From positions 1 to 15,727 of the forward strand of contig DATGGM010000255.1 of assembly GCA_035308525.1 (NCBI GenBank): a DNA stretch of 15,727 nt. The letters run 5' to 3'. The translations under genes and the position numbers were made by a program. How positions within the stretch are numbered: position 1 is the stretch's first letter; each line of letters starts with the position of its first letter. Under the pieces are notes generated by a model. That model did not search any database. It saw nothing but the letters and a program-made list of their open reading frames with translations, and was not told where the DNA came from. This document shows positions 13,843-15,727 of this stretch, one piece after another. Source of the DNA: Bog-159 sp035308525 (GTDB lineage: Bacteria > Acidobacteriota > Terriglobia > Bryobacterales > Bryobacteraceae).

Positions 13843-15117
13843 TCAGACGAACTGATACTTGGCGGCTTTTTCGTCCCACAAGATCTTGCGGTTGTTCTTG
13901 AAGGAAAGCGTAGCCATATGGCCGGAAATGGCGGCTTGCTGCCCGACCTCCGGCGATGCGATCACCTGCTCGTGGCCGCGGATGGCTTCCACCCAATTGC
14001 GGAAATGGTTGATGGCGCCATCGCGTTCGTTGAAATCTTTAGGGCCGTTGAGGTGGATGGCCTGGCGCGCCTTCACACGCTCGGGGGCTTTACCGTTCAG
14101 CAGTTGCGGGGTGAAGTACAGGTCCATGCGGTTGAGCACTTCGAGGGTGCCTTCGTTGCCGCATAGCTGCTCGCCATAGCCGTAGTTATCGTTGCCGAAG
14201 TAGCTCGAGTAGTTGATCTGTAGTTTGCCGGGATACTCGTATATGGCGCTGAAAGTATCGGGAGTATCGCGGTCGTCGTCCGCGCCGGTCCAGCGGTAGA
14301 TGCCGCCCGAAGCCATGCACGAGAGCGGCACGGTGCGATCCAGCATGAAATTGACGATATCGGTCTGGTGCACCAGCAGGTCGGTGGAGATGCCGCCGGA
14401 GTAATCCCAATAGAGACGCCATTGATAATAGCGATGCGGGTCCCAGGCGCGCTTGGGCGCGGGTCCCAGAAACTTCGGCCAGTCGGTATTCTGCTCGGTG
14501 GCATCCGGCGGGATCACGTAGCGCCAGGCTGGATTGTCATCGGTGGAGTTGCGATACCAGAAGGCGCGTACGAAATGCACGTCGCCGATCAGGCCCTGCT
14601 GCACCAATTCCCGGGCCTTCTTGTAGAGCGAAGAACTGCGATTCTGCGTGCCCACCTGCACGATCTTGCCGGACTTCTTCCACTCGCGCACGATGTCCCA
14701 GCCTTCCTCGATGGTGTGAGCCAGGGGTTTTTCCAGGTAGACGTGCTTGCCCGCGCGCAGGGCGGCGATAGCCATATCATGATGCAGGTGCTCCGGGGTC
14801 ATGATGAAGACCGCATCAATGGACTTGTCGGCCAGCAGGTCGTGGAAGTCGGTGTATGTGGCGGGAGTATTGCCCCAGATGGTCTGCACGCGATCCTTGC
14901 CGCGCGCCAGGTAGCCCTGGAAGGTGTCGCAAATGGCGGTGATGGTGACCGTCTCGGGGGCGGCCTTTTTGAGCCAGTCAATGCCGGCGTTGCCGCGCGT
15001 GCCGACGCCGATCCAGCCGATGTTGATCTTGTCGTTGGCGCCGCGCGCGCGGATGACGGCGGGTCCGGCCAGCACGGCTGCGGTGGCCGATGTTTTCAGG
15101 AAATCCCGGCGATCCAT
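13843..15117 (-). CDS. Tat-exported Gfo/Idh/MocA-family oxidoreductase
   Basis: 424 residues from the ATG at 15117. That start gives MDRRDFLKTSATAAVLAGPA, a textbook Tat signal, and lies just after a -10-like TGCTACCAT (rc of 15127-15135). The next upstream ATG (15126) would add three residues, and others dilute the signal. The Rossmann domain begins INIGWIGVGTRGN (31-43). The diagnostic GKHVYLEKP is at 123-131 (Lys130). The catalytic-domain motif GGISTDLLVHQTD (241-253) supplies Asp246 and His250. Family members oxidise or reduce sugars, inositols and related glycosides with tightly bound or exchangeable NAD(P). Tat export implies it folds with its cofactor in the cytoplasm, as known for Zymomonas glucose-fructose oxidoreductase. 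The substrate is unknown; neighbouring glycosidases suggest a sugar or glycoside. Confidence 0.9.
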   Translation of the reverse strand: MDRRDFLKTSATAAVLAGPAVIRARGANDKINIGWIGVGTRGNAGIDWLKKAAPETVTITAICDTFQGYLARGKDRVQTIWGNTPATYTDFHDLLADKSIDAVFIMTPEHLHHDMAIAALRAGKHVYLEKPLAHTIEEGWDIVREWKKSGKIVQVGTQNRSSSLYKKARELVQQGLIGDVHFVRAFWYRNSTDDNPAWRYVIPPDATEQNTDWPKFLGPAPKRAWDPHRYYQWRLYWDYSGGISTDLLVHQTDIVNFMLDRTVPLSCMASGGIYRWTGADDDRDTPDTFSAIYEYPGKLQINYSSYFGNDNYGYGEQLCGNEGTLEVLNRMDLYFTPQLLNGKAPERVKARQAIHLNGPKDFNERDGAINHFRNWVEAIRGHEQVIASPEVGQQAAISGHMATLSFKNNRKILWDEKAAKYQFV

Positions 15118-15126
15118 AGCGTGCAT

Positions 15127-15174
15127 ATGGTAGCAGATGGCGCGCTTCGCACGCTCCTCCGCCAGTGCTACCAT
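15127..15174. promoter_or_regulatory. Mirrored extended -10-like elements in the divergent Gfo/gabT promoter region
   Basis: ATGGTAGCA (15127-15135) and TGCTACCAT (15166-15174) are perfect 9-base inverted copies 30 bases apart. Read in the direction of each gene, both are TGCTACCAT, which fits TGnTAnnnT. The minus-strand copy predicts a start 3 bases before the oxidoreductase ATG. The plus-strand copy predicts a leader of about 16 bases before the gabT-like ATG at 15197. They could equally be two half-sites for one regulator. Confidence 0.4.
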
Positions 15175-15196
15175 GCTTAGATCACCGGGTGCCACC

Positions 15197-15727
15197 ATGC
15201 CCTCAATTCAGCTCAAAACTCCTGTTCCCGGACCCCGCTCTCAAGCCCTGATCGCGCGCCGCACCGAAGCCGTTCCCCGCGGCGTGTCGCAGGTGACTCC
15301 GATCTTCGTGGCGCGCGCCGAAGGGGCCGTTATCGAAGATGTGGACGGCAACCGTTATCTCGATTTCGCCGGCGGCATCGGCTGCCAGAACGCCGGCCAT
15401 CGCCAGGCGGGTATCGTGGCGGCGCTGCACGCGCAGGCCGAGCGCTTCCTGCATACATGCTTCATGGTGACGCCCTACGAGAGTTACGTTCGGCTGGCCG
15501 AAAAGCTGAACGCGCTGGCGCCCGGCCCGACACCCAAGAAGACGCTACTGCTGAACAGCGGCGCCGAGGCGGTGGAAAACGCGATCAAGATCGCGCGCGC
15601 CTATACGCGCCGCCCCGCCGTGATCTGCTTTGAAGACGCCTTTCACGGCCGCACGCTGCTGACGCTCTCGCTCACCAGCAAGACGCATCCTTATAAAGCG
15701 GGGTTCGAGCCCTTCCCCGGCGATGTG
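15197..15727 (+). CDS. gabT: Class III aminotransferase, 4-aminobutyrate aminotransferase-like (5' part, cut by window end)
   Basis: 177 residues are visible of an expected 430-450; the frame is open to the window edge. GabT moves the amino group of GABA to 2-oxoglutarate, giving succinic semialdehyde and glutamate, with pyridoxal phosphate. The visible part has GAVIEDVDGNRYLDFAGGIG (43-62), the phosphate-binding segment NSGAEAVENAIKIAR (120-134) and CFEDAFHGRT (144-153), all typical of the GabT/class III fold. The catalytic lysine lies beyond the window. Related enzymes (acetylornithine, beta-alanine or 5-aminovalerate transaminases) share these motifs, so the substrate is not certain. It diverges from the exported oxidoreductase gene, with a possible start element at 15166-15174 and no strong Shine-Dalgarno sequence. 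Confidence 0.8.
   Translation, partial: MPSIQLKTPVPGPRSQALIARRTEAVPRGVSQVTPIFVARAEGAVIEDVDGNRYLDFAGGIGCQNAGHRQAGIVAALHAQAERFLHTCFMVTPYESYVRLAEKLNALAPGPTPKKTLLLNSGAEAVENAIKIARAYTRRPAVICFEDAFHGRTLLTLSLTSKTHPYKAGFEPFPGDV

Noticed and set aside
13843..15117. GH109 assignment for the Tat-exported Gfo/Idh/MocA protein
   Set aside because: GH109 enzymes share the fold and a secretion signal but carry a distinctive YPTHGLGP-type motif; here the equivalent segment is GGISTDLLVHQTD, as in ordinary dehydrogenases.
1..15727. CRISPR arrays, insertion sequences, tRNA or rRNA genes
   Set aside because: No regularly spaced repeats, transposase motifs, terminal inverted repeats or conserved RNA gene sequences were seen on either strand.

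Overview
The window looks like a chromosomal stretch from a GC-rich soil bacterium, most plausibly an acidobacterium of the Solibacter/Bryobacter type. This is an inference from three things: several glycoside hydrolases and an oxidoreductase carrying Tat signal peptides, an actinobacterial-style fused 2-oxoglutarate decarboxylase outside an obvious actinobacterial context, and small lineage-type secreted proteins. No rRNA, tRNA, CRISPR array, transposase or phage gene is visible.

Layout, left to right. A hairpin with a T tract (14-41) ends something to the left. A very large kgd-type gene (109-3753, minus) encodes a fused E2-E1 2-oxoglutarate dehydrogenase/decarboxylase. Divergent from it is a secreted two-domain protein (3841-4959). 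Next come a secreted clan GH-A-like glycosidase and, three bases later, a zinc alcohol/polyol dehydrogenase (5013-7229). A structured leader precedes korA-korB (7386-10073), a 2-oxoglutarate:ferredoxin oxidoreductase. Convergent to these is a minus-strand unit reading small secreted peptide, tatA, GH29 alpha-L-fucosidase (12047 down to 10219). A Tat-exported GH32 fructan/sucrose hydrolase (12122-13564) diverges from it. After a 278-base AT-richer convergent gap come a Tat-exported Gfo/Idh/MocA oxidoreductase (15117-13843, minus) and, divergent, the start of a gabT-like class III aminotransferase cut by the window end.

Two themes interleave. One is extracytoplasmic glycan handling: a GH-A-like enzyme with a sugar-alcohol dehydrogenase, GH29, GH32 and an exported sugar oxidoreductase, with a TatA translocase subunit sitting directly upstream of one of the Tat substrates. 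The other is the 2-oxoglutarate node. Kgd and KorAB both consume 2-oxoglutarate, and the GabT-like enzyme would link it to GABA and succinic semialdehyde.

The start regions also show a pattern. The exported-protein genes lack a good Shine-Dalgarno sequence and have a -10-like element only 6-9 bases before the start codon, which suggests leaderless mRNAs. The cytoplasmic korA and korB have clear Shine-Dalgarno sequences. All calls come from reading the sequence; no database search was possible.
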